Origin: CAWGMT01 sp963823675
Lineage (GTDB): Bacteria; Planctomycetota; Planctomycetia; Isosphaerales; Isosphaeraceae
Direction of reading: 5' to 3'
Assembly: GCA_963823675.1 (NCBI GenBank)
Contig: CAWGMT010000009.1
Coordinates: forward strand, 806,001-870,000
DNA: 64,000 bases
Part shown: positions 54,939 through 64,000 of the stretch, one piece after another
Numbering within the stretch: position 1 is the stretch's first letter
Layout of the letters: the number at the start of each line of letters is the position of its first letter
Program-made: the position numbers and the translations under genes
The notes under the pieces: model-generated
Told to the model about the DNA's origin: nothing
Database searches by the model: none
What the model saw: only the letters and a program-made list of their open reading frames with translations

Positions 54939-56768
54939 TTACCTGCCGGTCTCGAACTGCACGTAAACGTCTTTCCTGACCCAGAGGCCTAGAGCGAGTC
55001 GAGAGGGCAGATAGCGCTCGCGCAGCAGTGCGTCGAGCGCTCGAAACGGTCGATATCCCGTGAAGATCAGCTCGGGCGGATGCGACCGCAGGACCCTGGT
55101 GATCTCTTCGGTTCGCGGCTGGATCAAGGGATGATTGCGGTCGGCCTGGTTGCGCAGCAGGTTGTCGACGAAGAAGTGGCGGGTCGGGCTATCGAGCCTG
55201 GCATAAAACTGCAACGGGCTTTGCCAGCCCCAGACGTAGAGGTGAGGATTCTTCCGGATCGCGGCGCGCCGGGCTAGCTCGCGTCCCATCTGTCGCAGCA
55301 CGACCCACTGACCGCCCCCCTTGTACCGGATCGTCAGCTCTTCGGGAGCAACGAGCAGGTAATCACGGACCTGGAGGCACACCGTCGCGCCGGCGGCCAG
55401 CGACAGCAGCAAGACCGACGAAACCGCGATTGAATTGCGCAGGCGTTCGCGCCCACGGCCCGCCCCCTTGAGCGGACCGCGAGTGATCGATTTGAGTGCA
55501 TCGGTCCCGCAAACGGCCACGACGATGGCGACTCCGGCGATGGGCAAGAGATAATAGTGCTGCCAGTAAAGGCCCGGAAGTGCGACCTGGATACAAGCCG
55601 AGACCATCCAGGCTGCGGCCAGGCGCCTGGCGGCCGTCGTCTTCGAGCCAACAAGTAAATACACCGTCGCCGGAACGGCAGCCAGCCAGAGGGGCCAGCT
55701 TCCGGCGCCCCACCAGACCCGGTAGTCGGTCGTTCCGAACGGCCAGGGTAGCCGCCCCTGGAGGTCGGCATTCCCCGTCAACCAGCGCACCTGGGCAGGG
55801 GGTGCAAACGGATCGGCCAGCGTATCGGTCGCCAGGGCACGTCCATAGAACAGAAGATCTTCGAACGCTGCCCGACCGGCGCCCCAGACAAATAGAACCA
55901 GGACGGCCAAGGCCACGACCGCGACGAGCCCGATCGCGAATGCGGCAAGATCGCCAATCGCCCGGACCAATCGCCTTCCCCGCGGGCCGTCTTGCGACCA
56001 GCTTCGTGCCACGAGAAAGGGAGCGAGAAAAAACACGTGGACGACTGCGACCTGCTTGACCAGAACGGCCGCTCCCAGGCAAGCGCCCGAGGCCAACAGG
56101 CACCACCAAATATTCAAGACAGACCCGGCTTCGGGGCCACGCGAGATGTCAGGTTTTGGATTCGAGTCGTTGGCTTTTGGATTTTGGATTTTGGATTTTG
56201 GATTCGAATCGTTGGGTTCTGGATTTTGGATTTTGGATCTTGTTGCGGCCAGAGGCCGCTCGCAGCGGTTCCAGCCGAGGATGAGCAAGCCCAGTGCAGC
56301 GACCGAGAAGAAGTTGATGAAGTGTTCCAGATTTGCTCCATTGCCGAAGAGATAGGGATCGGTGGAGAGAAGCATGAAGAGAGCAGCGGCCACGCAGCCT
56401 GAGCCGGGGCCGCCGAGTCGAAGCCCGATCCACCAGACGATTGCCATGGTCGCGAGCACGAACGGGATCGGCATGATGCGGATCGCCAGCTCGTCGTAGC
56501 CGCCAACTGCGATTGCAGCCGAGTAGATCCAGTAGCCGAGGGGGGGCTTGTTTTCGGTCAGATCGCGATAGAGCACATCCCCGCTCCGGATTCGATGGCC
56601 GATGTAGGCATAGGCGGCTTCGTCGCAGTCGAGCGGCTCGGTTTCACCGCTGGCCGCCGGCCATAGATGGGCGCCAAGGAGGTCGCGCAGCCGCGGCCCG
56701 AAGGTGTGAGCGCGGTACCAGACATCGATCAGTAAGCAGAAGATCAGGATGATCCTGGACCAGCGCAT
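54939..56768 (-). CDS. GT39-like membrane glycosyltransferase with a repeat-derived insert
   Basis: 609 residues. The first loop has DCDEAAYAYIGHRIRSGDVL, then LYRDLTENKPPLGYWIYSAA, the PMT-family catalytic loop (acidic pair, then KPPLGYW). About ten transmembrane helices and a soluble C-terminal end follow. Between two helices, near residues 173-205, stands a hydrophilic insert (SKIQNPEPNDSNPKSKIQNP and on) encoded by a heptanucleotide repeat, not part of the family fold. The frame stays open through it, so the enzyme may tolerate it. Confidence 0.82.
   Translation of the reverse strand: MRWSRIILIFCLLIDVWYRAHTFGPRLRDLLGAHLWPAASGETEPLDCDEAAYAYIGHRIRSGDVLYRDLTENKPPLGYWIYSAAIAVGGYDELAIRIMPIPFVLATMAIVWWIGLRLGGPGSGCVAAALFMLLSTDPYLFGNGANLEHFINFFSVAALGLLILGWNRCERPLAATRSKIQNPEPNDSNPKSKIQNPKANDSNPKPDISRGPEAGSVLNIWWCLLASGACLGAAVLVKQVAVVHVFFLAPFLVARSWSQDGPRGRRLVRAIGDLAAFAIGLVAVVALAVLVLFVWGAGRAAFEDLLFYGRALATDTLADPFAPPAQVRWLTGNADLQGRLPWPFGTTDYRVWWGAGSWPLWLAAVPATVYLLVGSKTTAARRLAAAWMVSACIQVALPGLYWQHYYLLPIAGVAIVVAVCGTDALKSITRGPLKGAGRGRERLRNSIAVSSVLLLSLAAGATVCLQVRDYLLVAPEELTIRYKGGGQWVVLRQMGRELARRAAIRKNPHLYVWGWQSPLQFYARLDSPTRHFFVDNLLRNQADRNHPLIQPRTEEITRVLRSHPPELIFTGYRPFRALDALLRERYLPSRLALGLWVRKDVYVQFETGR
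56153..56240 (-). repeat. heptanucleotide repeat (GGATTTT type) inside a coding region
   Basis: Repeated GGATTTT steps with two interspersed GATTCGA(A/G)TCGTTGG blocks. On the minus strand it codes for repeating SKIQNPK. Twelve or so steps are seen, all in frame with the glycosyltransferase. Confidence 0.8.
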
Positions 56769-56840
56769 CGACAGTTTCTCGATCGGCGAGGACCTGATTC
56801 GGCAACGTTCAGAGTAGACCCGCAGAAGCGGTCGCGCGGG

Positions 56841-56890
56841 TGTAGGTCAGGCTTTCGAGCCTGACGTCAGGCTCGAAAGCCTGACCTACA
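56841..56890. repeat. perfect 50-base palindrome
   Basis: TGTAGGTCAGGCTTTCGAGC CTGAC joined directly to its exact reverse complement. It lies in the 328-base gap 56769-57096, which shows no gene. It could act as a bidirectional terminator or be a mobile palindrome. Confidence 0.85.
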
Positions 56891-57096
56891 GCATACAGAA
56901 TTCTGCGGTTGCACGAAGTTAACCCGCAGAATTGCTTGGGTCGAAGGCCGAGCTTTCTCGGCCCCAAACCTTCGCTGGCCGTCGCGTCTGATCGGACGGA
57001 TCGGACCGATCCGTCAGATCTGGCGCGGCGGCCGCCCGGCCCAGTTTCTGAAGCGGGCAAACTTAGGACCGAGCATAGCTGACTCACCGGTGGAAC

Positions 57097-58974
57097 TCAT
57101 CGCAACGGATAAAGCTGTACCGGGAAAAATGTGTCACGGCTGGACTGAAACAACTCGCGCGACTCTTTCAAGCGGAGCGCCATTTTGAGTTGTTCGAGGT
57201 CGCGCGACCATGATTCCGGGTTGATCTCGAAATAGGGTGGAGGCTCAAACGAGCCCCAGAGAATGTGGGTTACCTGATATTGCTGGACCACTTCCTCGAT
57301 GCGCCGCGGGCGGTAATTTCGCGGCATGAGCACCGTGGCCCGGTCGCTCGTGACGCGCAGCTCCCAGGGGAACCATGTCATGATCCGCGCCTGGGCCGGG
57401 ACCTGCTCGGGATGGGCCTGGGCCCACTCGCCGGCCTGGCGCAGGGCCGGCCAGTGGAGCTGGTAGGGCTTGACGAACCACGTCGCGTCATAAGCCCAGG
57501 TCGGGTCGGCCCAGACGATCGCGCAATAGGTGGCGGCGAGCCAGGGGAAAATGCGGCGGTCGATCCGCGAGCGGTCCAGCCATTCCAGGGCGCCGGCGAC
57601 GGCGGGCGGCAGCATCAGTGCGAAGACCGGCAGGTAATAGCGCCCGAGCTGAGCGACCTGCGTCACGTCGGCGATGCTCTTGAGTGTCGCCAGCACAAAG
57701 ACGAGCAAGATCGTCGCGATCAAGAGATCGGTTCCGCGGCCGCGCGCTTCACGGTCGGCGAGGCGCGCGGCAAAGCCCAGAATCAGCGGCAGCCCCAGAA
57801 TCATGGTCGAGCAGACGGCGATGATCAACAGCGACTTGACCTTGACCCTGACGATCTCCGGCAGGTTCTCGATGGTGTAGAACTGCGAGGCGAGGGTGTT
57901 GCCCTTGTCGTAGTGGTGAACGGTCCATGAAAAATTATATTCAAAATAGCTGGTATAGGAATAAAAAGGGCTGCCGTATTCCTGGAGGGTCAGCCACGCC
58001 CAGGGGGCCGTGACAGCGAGCGCGGTCGCGGCCCAGAGCAGGAGGGGCCCGAAGTGTTTGCGGCCGTGAGCGAAGAGGCCAAAGGCGCCAGCCGCCGCGA
58101 GCAAGGCCGCTGCCGTGGTGCGCGCCAGGACTGCGAGACCGCCAAAGAGTCCGGCCGCGAAAGCCCAGGCCCAGGAGGGGCGACCGAGGTGGTTTTCGTG
58201 CCAGACCTCGGTCAAGGCCCAGACAGCCAGGATCGACGTCAGGGCAACCAGGCTTTCCCGCAGGATGAATCCGGCATAAATGGCGTGGACCGGCAGGACG
58301 GCCAGCGCGCCCATGGCCCAGAGCGCGACTCGCGGGCCGTAGCGGCGGCGAGCGAAGAGGTAAAGAGCCGGCAGGGCCAAGAGATTGAGGAGGAAGCTGC
58401 ACGCTTTGGCCGCGGCGAGCCGCGAGTCCAGGGAGCTATTGGCCCCGAGTCCGGCGACGCGAAAGCAGAACGCACGCACGTAAGCGTCGAGGGGCGTGGA
58501 CCAGTCGTCGAGCACGCCCCGGCCTTCACGGATGCGGGGATAATCGGTGAAGAAGCTTTCAACGTAATGCTTGACGGGCCCCTCGCCCCTCAGCACCGAC
58601 GTCGCCACCTCGAGGTAGTGGCAGCTATCGCCGGGTACGAGGGGCAGATTGCCGCCGCAGATCCACATCGTCGCTCGCAGAGCATAGCCCAGAACAAAAA
58701 CCGCCAGCCAGGCTCGACCATGCCGGCCCAGCCAGGGTAGCGCAAGCAGGCCGAGAATCACGAGGCCCGATGCAATTGCGAGATGCCAGCGGACCAGGAT
58801 GAGCTGGGATGGGCGGCGAACCCGCGCGACGAGGGGCACTTCGTAGAACAGGTGAGCGATCGCGTCGAACGCGGGCGTAATCCAGCCGTAGCGCGCGTCG
58901 AGCCATCCGCCGAAGACCGCGATGGCAGCCGCCGCAGCGGTCAGGGAGATCCAGCGACCGCTCGATCGCGGCAT
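57097..58974 (-). CDS. large GT-C-like membrane glycosyltransferase
   Basis: 625 residues from ATG 58974 (AAGGACAAGAAGGG upstream; GTG 58977 is also possible). About twelve transmembrane helices. The luminal loop GDSCHYLEVATSVLRGEGPV, then YPRIREGRGVLDDWSTPLDA holds acidic residues where GT-C enzymes carry the catalytic Asp; the loop is longer than in ArnT. The soluble C-terminal part (ARIMTWFPWELRVTSDRATV) follows. Substrate unknown. Confidence 0.72.
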   Translation of the reverse strand: MPRSSGRWISLTAAAAAIAVFGGWLDARYGWITPAFDAIAHLFYEVPLVARVRRPSQLILVRWHLAIASGLVILGLLALPWLGRHGRAWLAVFVLGYALRATMWICGGNLPLVPGDSCHYLEVATSVLRGEGPVKHYVESFFTDYPRIREGRGVLDDWSTPLDAYVRAFCFRVAGLGANSSLDSRLAAAKACSFLLNLLALPALYLFARRRYGPRVALWAMGALAVLPVHAIYAGFILRESLVALTSILAVWALTEVWHENHLGRPSWAWAFAAGLFGGLAVLARTTAAALLAAAGAFGLFAHGRKHFGPLLLWAATALAVTAPWAWLTLQEYGSPFYSYTSYFEYNFSWTVHHYDKGNTLASQFYTIENLPEIVRVKVKSLLIIAVCSTMILGLPLILGFAARLADREARGRGTDLLIATILLVFVLATLKSIADVTQVAQLGRYYLPVFALMLPPAVAGALEWLDRSRIDRRIFPWLAATYCAIVWADPTWAYDATWFVKPYQLHWPALRQAGEWAQAHPEQVPAQARIMTWFPWELRVTSDRATVLMPRNYRPRRIEEVVQQYQVTHILWGSFEPPPYFEINPESWSRDLEQLKMALRLKESRELFQSSRDTFFPVQLYPLR

Positions 58975-59032
58975 CACCCTTCTTGTCCTTCGGTGATCGC
59001 GGATTGGCGTGCGATCGGATCGACCGCGAGGA

Positions 59033-60727
59033 TCATGGTTTGGCCCCCTTGAGCATGGCTTCGCGCCTGGCCTTGAACTCGCTGCCCGGCTTCCATTCGG
59101 GGTAGCGGCCGCCCTGGGCGATCCGATAGCCCACCTCGGCCAGGAGCTTGAGGTCGAGGGCGGCTCCCGAAAGGTCCCAGCCCGGCTTCACTTCGTCGCT
59201 CACCTTATGGTAGTCCTTCGCCGTGTATTCGTCCTGGGTCTTCTTGCCGAAATCGGCCGACTTGCCGATGTAATCGCGGCCTCCCTTGGGATCGAGCGCG
59301 GGCACGCCTTGCTTGGCGAATTCGAAGTGGTCCGAGCGAAAATAGTAGCCTTTCTCCGGGTCGGCGTCGGGAAGGATCGTCCGGCCTTGTTCGCGGGCGA
59401 CTTCCACGAGCAGATCGTCAAGGGTCGAGTTACCCATGCCGATCGAGATCAGGTCCTTGGTCGGTCCCCAAAGATTGATCACGTCCAGGTTGATATCGGC
59501 CAGGGTTCGCGCGAGGGGATACAAGGGATGCGTTGCATAATACTTGGCGCCGAGCAGCCCTTTCTCCTCGGCCGTGACGGCGAGAAAGACCATGCTCCGC
59601 TTGGGCGCCGGCCGCACCGCAGCCAGGGCCCTGGCCAGTTCGAGCACGGCCGCAACGCCCGAAGCATTATCCGCCGCGCCGTTGTAGATCTGGTCGCCCT
59701 TCAGCTCGGGGTCGCGGCCGAGATGGTCCCAGTGCGCGGTGTAGATCACGACCTCATTCTTGAGCGCGGGATCGGAACCCTCGATCCTGGCGATGACGTT
59801 GCGCGACTGAACTTCTCTCAGTGAGTTGAGAATGGCGAATTTTGCCCGGCAATTGAGAGCCTCCGGGCGGAATTCGCGGTGCACGGCGGCCTTCTTGAGT
59901 GCCTCGAAGTCGCGGCCCGACGCCTGGAATAGCTCCTTGGCCTTGTCGGTGGAGATCCAGCCTTCGACCGCGACGCGATTCGGGATTTGACCGGAATGTG
60001 GCTGGGCGATGTCGAAGTTCTCGCGGCTCCAGCTTCCTTGGACGACCTCGAACGGATATCCGGCGGGCCCCGTCTCGTGGACGAGAATGGCGGCCGCAGC
60101 GCCTTTTTCCGATGCGATCTCGTACTTGTAAGTCCATCGTCCGTAGTACGTCATCGCCCGGCCCTTGAAAAACGCCGGGTCCAGCTTGCTCGGGTCCTTG
60201 GGGTCGGGCACGGCGGGGTCGTTGACCAGCATGATCAGCGTCTTGCCCCGGATGTCGAGCCCCTTGTAGTCGTCCCAGCCGTATTCGGGGGCCACGACGC
60301 CGTAGCCGACGAAGACGACTTCCGAGTTCGCGACCTTGATCTCCTGGGCCATGCAGCGCGAAACAGCCACGAAATCCTTGGGGAAAGTCAGTGCGACGCT
60401 TTTTCCCGCCGCCTCGAACGACCCGTTCACCTGCTTCGCCTGGAAGCCGACCAGCGGCACTGGCTGCACATACGTCCCATCCGGGTTTCCCGGCTTCAGG
60501 CCCATTTGCCGAAACTGCTCGGTCAAATAGGCGACCGTCTTTTCCTCTCCGGGGGTGCCTGGACCGCGCCCCTCGAATTCATCCGACGCCAGGACCTTGA
60601 TATGCTTGAGGATCTCTCCCTCCTTGATGCTCTCCAGCGCGGTTTTCAAGTTGGGGTCGGCCGCGGCACCAACCAGCATTCCGGCCGCCAAGGCAATGGC
60701 GGCGGCTTTTCGAGCGAAGGGTGGCAT
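59033..60727 (-). CDS. M28-family metallopeptidase with PA domain
   Basis: 564 residues from ATG 60727 (GAGGAGATC upstream), with a signal peptide (AAAIALAAGMLVGAAA). The first part includes a protease-associated domain (VVFVGYGVVAPEYGWDDYKG, AAAAILVHETGPAGYPFEVV). The catalytic domain shows all M28 zinc ligands: AHWDHLG (His), YNGAADNASG (bridging Asp), TAEEKGLLG (catalytic and ligand Glu), LDVINLWG (Asp) and FRSDHFEFAKQGVPAL (His). It is an exported amino- or carboxypeptidase that trims peptides in the periplasm or outside. Confidence 0.92.
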   Translation of the reverse strand: MPPFARKAAAIALAAGMLVGAAADPNLKTALESIKEGEILKHIKVLASDEFEGRGPGTPGEEKTVAYLTEQFRQMGLKPGNPDGTYVQPVPLVGFQAKQVNGSFEAAGKSVALTFPKDFVAVSRCMAQEIKVANSEVVFVGYGVVAPEYGWDDYKGLDIRGKTLIMLVNDPAVPDPKDPSKLDPAFFKGRAMTYYGRWTYKYEIASEKGAAAAILVHETGPAGYPFEVVQGSWSRENFDIAQPHSGQIPNRVAVEGWISTDKAKELFQASGRDFEALKKAAVHREFRPEALNCRAKFAILNSLREVQSRNVIARIEGSDPALKNEVVIYTAHWDHLGRDPELKGDQIYNGAADNASGVAAVLELARALAAVRPAPKRSMVFLAVTAEEKGLLGAKYYATHPLYPLARTLADINLDVINLWGPTKDLISIGMGNSTLDDLLVEVAREQGRTILPDADPEKGYYFRSDHFEFAKQGVPALDPKGGRDYIGKSADFGKKTQDEYTAKDYHKVSDEVKPGWDLSGAALDLKLLAEVGYRIAQGGRYPEWKPGSEFKARREAMLKGAKP

Positions 60728-60828
60728 GATCTCCTCGGGCTTTACAGATTCCCAGAACCAGAACGAAGACGATTGCGATCGAACGCTGGGGATTCATGAT
60801 AAGATTCCGTTCAACCGACTGCGACAGG

Positions 60829-61878
60829 TTACTCTGCCGAAAACTCGTTGTCGTCCAGCGTGCCCTTGCTCAGGTCTTCCTCGATCTCGTGTGCCGAGGC
60901 CGTCAGTTGTCGCACCTCGTTCAGCCTGGCCAGATAGACGCACGCTCCGACCAGGCCGGAGCCGTACATGATCACACGAAAGCCGATCATCGCCAGAAAC
61001 CCGCTGGGGTGCCCCACAAGTTTGAAAAGCTGGTCGCCGACCTCTTCCGTGAGACCCAATGCCCCGAACGGAAGGGGCACGGCCATCGTGAAGAGCGTCA
61101 ATGGCACCATGAGGAAATGCTGGGCGAGCGTCGTGGGCATTTTCGCACCATAAAGCATCAGGCCGACCAGGTAGAACGCCACGACGTTGAGCCCGTGGTT
61201 GCATGTGGCGAGCACGAGGGCTTGTGCCACCACGTCAAGTCGTCCTCGATACGTCCGGGACATCTCTCGAAGCTCGAAGGCGATCAGGCCGATGCGGGAT
61301 CGGTTGTGCACAAGCTGGGGGAAAGCCCGGCTCAACACCTGGGAAAAGATCACGGCCAGCACGATCGTGCCTACGGCCAGCGCGGTCCAGGCGGCTACGA
61401 TCAGCCTGCGAACATCGGTTGGCGCGTCGGTCCAGGCAAACGCCCCGGCGATTGAAGCCAGCACGAAAAGCCCGAGTAGCCCGAGGATTCGATCGATCAC
61501 CATCGAGGCGACCGCCTGCGTTTTCTTGATCCGCATGCGAACCAGATAGGCGGCCTTGATCAAGTCGCCGCCCACGCCTCCTGGCATGACCAGGTTGAAG
61601 ACATTGCCGATGAAACCCAGAAGGAATGCCGCCCGGAAAGTGAATCTCGGCTCGATGACCCGCACCAGCAAGTACCAGCGGATGAACGTGGAGATCAAGG
61701 CGATCAGGAAGATCGCCTCGCCGGCCAATAGCCAGCGCAGGTCGAGTCGCCGGCTGAAGACCGCCTGGATCTTGCCGGCGTTCTGGCTGACGACCAGTCC
61801 CAGAAGACCGAAGGCCAGCGCCACCAGCGCGAGATTGACGAATAGCCCCAGTCGAGAATGCCGTTTTGGTTGCGTCAT
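60829..61878 (-). CDS. UPF0104/lysylphosphatidylglycerol-synthase-TM-like membrane protein
   Basis: 349 residues with about eight transmembrane helices. Conserved segments of the family (LPG_synthase_TM, AglD/GlfT-related) are seen: FIRWYLLVRVIEPRFTFRAA, NLVMPGGVGGDLIKAAYLVR and VIDRILGLLGLFVLASIAGA, then VPLPFGALGLTEEVGDQLF. Members are thought to be lipid- or polyprenyl-sugar flippases or to assist glycosylation; no aminoacyl-transfer domain is present. It lies 64 bases downstream of hisB and 102 bases upstream of the peptidase, all on the minus strand. Confidence 0.85.
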   Translation of the reverse strand: MTQPKRHSRLGLFVNLALVALAFGLLGLVVSQNAGKIQAVFSRRLDLRWLLAGEAIFLIALISTFIRWYLLVRVIEPRFTFRAAFLLGFIGNVFNLVMPGGVGGDLIKAAYLVRMRIKKTQAVASMVIDRILGLLGLFVLASIAGAFAWTDAPTDVRRLIVAAWTALAVGTIVLAVIFSQVLSRAFPQLVHNRSRIGLIAFELREMSRTYRGRLDVVAQALVLATCNHGLNVVAFYLVGLMLYGAKMPTTLAQHFLMVPLTLFTMAVPLPFGALGLTEEVGDQLFKLVGHPSGFLAMIGFRVIMYGSGLVGACVYLARLNEVRQLTASAHEIEEDLSKGTLDDNEFSAE

Positions 61879-61942
61879 GAAAAAGGAGCTGACCTGGAAG
61901 TTAGCAGACTGGTGCAGTGTGCGGTCAATGAGCCGAGTTGCT

Positions 61943-62545
61943 TCAGAGAGTGCCCTTGGTCGAGGGAACGGCGGTGGATCGTGGGTCGAGCTCGAAGGCG
62001 TCGCGCAAAGCTCGGGCCGTTGCCTTGAAGACCGCCTCGCTGATGTGATGCGTGTTACGGCCGTAGTGAAGGCTTACGTGGAGGTTCATGCGGCCCTGCG
62101 TGCTGACGGCCTGCCAGAAATCGGCGACCAGCTCGCTGTCGAAGTCGCCGATCTTGGTAGCCGGCATCGCGACGTTCCAGACCCAGTAGGCGCGGCCGCC
62201 CAGGTCAACGGCGGCCGTGACCAGGGTCTCGTCCATGGGAAGCACCGCGTGCCCGTACCGACGTATTCCGGCCCGATCGGCAAGGGCGCTGTCGATCGCC
62301 TGACCCAGGCAGATTCCCACGTCCTCGGTCGTATGATGTCCATCGACGCGCAGGTCTCCCGTGCACGCGACGGCCAGGTCCACGAGCGCGTGGCGAGCGA
62401 ATAGCTCGAGCATGTGGTCAAGAAATCCGATGCCCGTCGCGACATCGGCCTGGCCCTGGCCATCGAGGTCAAGCCGCAGCCGGATGTCGGTCTCACGGGT
62501 CTTACGCACGATTTCGGCCGTTCGGTCGGAAGCGCTCAAGATCAT
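61943..62545 (-). CDS. hisB: imidazoleglycerol-phosphate dehydratase
   Basis: The sixth step of histidine synthesis (IGP to imidazole-acetol phosphate). ATG 62545 gives 200 residues, the normal single-domain length. Metal-binding motifs: FLDHMLELFARHALVDL, DGHHTTEDVGICLGQA, RYGHAVLPMDETLV and HVSLHYGRNTHHISEAVFKA. There is no fused phosphatase domain, unlike E. coli HisB. It follows hisC by 58 bases, so the two form part of one unit. Confidence 0.96.
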   Translation of the reverse strand: MILSASDRTAEIVRKTRETDIRLRLDLDGQGQADVATGIGFLDHMLELFARHALVDLAVACTGDLRVDGHHTTEDVGICLGQAIDSALADRAGIRRYGHAVLPMDETLVTAAVDLGGRAYWVWNVAMPATKIGDFDSELVADFWQAVSTQGRMNLHVSLHYGRNTHHISEAVFKATARALRDAFELDPRSTAVPSTKGTL

Positions 62546-62603
62546 GGGCCCTCGAGGGGACAATTTGATGAACCAAGACTTTACCCCATCCACGACAGGG
62601 GGC

Positions 62604-63657
62604 TCAATCCGTCTGGCCGAGCAACTCCAGCAGCCGGTCGATCTCGGCATCGGTTCCGATGCTGATTCTCAGTCCGTCCGGATAGCCCGGATAGCACATG
62701 AGCCGGACGAGGACCTTGCAGGATTTGAGGCGCTCGAAGGTGTCGCGGGCCGGAGGGCCGCCCGTCGCCCAGACGAAGTTGGCCTGGCTATCGGGCACCG
62801 TGTAACCCAGCGATCGCAGCGCAGCCGTCAGCCGGCTCCGGGTCGCCAGGATCCTCGCTCGCGTCTCGGCCAGGTATGCCTGGTCGCAGAGCGCCGCGAC
62901 ACCGGCGACCTGGCTGAGCATGTTGCAGTTATACGAGTCCTTGACCTTGATCAGATGGGTGACGATCTCCGGTCTACCGACGAGATATCCCAGTCGGATT
63001 CCGGCAAGGCTGTATCCCTTGCTGAACGATCGGGTGACGATCACGTTGGGATGGGCGGCCAAGAGCGGCACGGCATGGCAGCGCGGGTCGGCAAAGTCGC
63101 CGTACGCTTCGTCAACGATCAGCGGACAGTCGAGCACGCTCGCCAGCTCGGCGATCGCCTCGCGGCCCAGCGCCGTTCCGGAGGGGCTATCGGGATTGGC
63201 CAGGTAAACCAGGTTCAGTCCGGGGCGCCTGGAGCCGCCCGAGATCGAGCGTCCAGTCGGGTTTATAAGGGATCGTCACTCCGCGGCCGTCTTGAAGCGC
63301 AATCAGCGTCGTGTAGAGCAAGTAGCTCGGCGAGGCGGAGGCGGCCAGATCGCCGGGCCCGACGAAAGCGCGAGTGATAATGGTCAGCAGGTCGTCCGAA
63401 CCGTTGCCCGCCAGCACCATTTCGGGATCGACGCCGTGAAGCTGCGCGGCGGTCTTGCAGAGCTCGGTGGCCAGGGGGTCGGGATAGAGCCGCAGCCGGT
63501 CGCCGACGGCCTGCGCCAGGGCGGCCTTGACCTGCGGCGACGGCGGATAGGGATTCTCATTGGTATTGAGCTTGATGAATCCACCGTTGCGCGGCTGCTC
63601 GCCGGGCACGTATCCGGCCATGCGCGCGATGTGGGGTTGAAGGTAGCGGGTGAGCAA
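62604..63657 (-). CDS. hisC: histidinol-phosphate aminotransferase (frame broken once)
   Basis: PLP enzyme that makes histidinol phosphate. The start is TTG 63657 with GGAGGA 7 bases upstream, giving MLTRYLQPHIARMAGYVPGE. Motifs: IKLNTNENPYPPSPQVKAAL, LAGNGSDDLLTIITRAF, then after a one-base frame change near 63219 (CGG-A-CTG) LNLVYLANPDSPSGT, VDEAYGDF, and SFSKGYSLAGIRLGYLVG with the PLP Lys. The end is GLRISIGTDAEIDRLLELL. About 350 residues when the extra base is ignored. Confidence 0.92.
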
Positions 63658-63679
63658 ATGAAGATCCTCCTAACCGAAT

Positions 63680-64000
63680 TCACGGCTCTGTGCGCTGGGG
63701 TGCCTTCTCCGCCAATCGCCGCAGGGGTTCGTCGTCGATCCGATAGACCGTCCACTCATCCATTGGCCTGGCGCCGAGGGCGCGGTAGAACCCGATGGCG
63801 GACGAGTTCCAATCGAGCACCGCCCACTCCAATCGTCCGCAGCCATGCTCGACGGCCTGCCTGGCGACCGTCGCCAGCAGGGACTTGCCGATGCCGCAGC
63901 CTCGAAATGCCGGTTTGACGAAGATGTCTTCAAGGTAGATCCCTGCCTGGCCCCGGAACGTCGAAAATGTGGTGAACCAGAGCGCGAAGCCGACCGGCTC
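63680..64000 (-). CDS. GNAT N-acetyltransferase, diamine-acetyltransferase-like (partial)
   Basis: The gene enters from the right edge; 106 C-terminal residues are visible. GFALWFTTFSTFRGQAGIYL, then EDIFVKPAFRGCGIGKSLLA is the GNAT acetyl-CoA motif A (R-G-x-G-I-G), followed by LEWAVLDWNSSAIGFYRALG (motif B), as in spermidine/spermine and thialysine acetyltransferases. It ends 22 bases before the hisC start, so hisC may be read from the same transcript. Confidence 0.88.
   Translation of the reverse strand, partial: EPVGFALWFTTFSTFRGQAGIYLEDIFVKPAFRGCGIGKSLLATVARQAVEHGCGRLEWAVLDWNSSAIGFYRALGARPMDEWTVYRIDDEPLRRLAEKAPQRTEP

Overview
The window looks like a chromosomal segment of a high-GC planctomycete (Isosphaeraceae/Gemmataceae-like). 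The pointers are very large secreted proteins that start with the planctomycete LExRxLLS N-terminal motif, a run of GT-C membrane glycosyltransferases, an ExbD-like protein with a long acidic insert, families of dispersed palindromic repeats, and frequent GTG/TTG starts. No rRNA or CRISPR array was seen. The genus cannot be fixed from sequence alone.

Layout. 1-13.1 kb: two tandem copies (unit about 8.37 kb) of a gene for a giant repeat-rich secreted protein with PKD-like domains; the left copy is cut by the window edge. 13.1-16.5 kb: the translation operon rpsB-tsf-pyrH-frr behind a clear sigma70-type promoter. 16.6-25.7 kb: a probably frame-split unknown gene pair, tRNA-Val, an orphan HigA-like antitoxin, a GT-C glycosyltransferase, a G1-family (glutamic) peptidase, a small Cys/Trp-rich secreted protein, a NodT-type outer-membrane efflux lipoprotein and tRNA-Gly. 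26.2-33.9 kb: a mobile-element graveyard. A decayed phage major-capsid gene abuts a 4.4-kb IS21-like element that carries, besides istA/istB, a ParB-like gene and a double zinc-finger gene inside its inverted repeats. A truncated transposase and an IS110-family transposase follow.

34-44.9 kb: GT4 glycosyltransferase, alpha/beta hydrolase, HpcH-type aldolase, enolase, an ArsR-HTH/DUF2384 antitoxin fusion with a short RES-like partner, and a two-gene pyruvate:ferredoxin oxidoreductase. Enolase and the oxidoreductase feed adjacent steps of central carbon metabolism. 45-51.5 kb: a duplicated-domain unknown protein, a B12/radical-SAM enzyme, a receiver-HATPase regulator, and an ExbB-ExbD-ExbD' proton-motive-force module. 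52-61.9 kb: GT-C glycosyltransferases, a sugar O-methyltransferase, an M28 peptidase and a flippase-like membrane protein, which suggests cell-envelope glycan or lipid work. 62-64 kb: hisB, hisC and a GNAT acetyltransferase.

A striking technical signal is that several conserved genes (eno, both oxidoreductase genes, exbB, exbD', hisC) are broken by single-base insertions that can nearly all be read as two alternative third-codon bases written one after the other. This suggests a consensus built from mixed strains rather than true pseudogenes.
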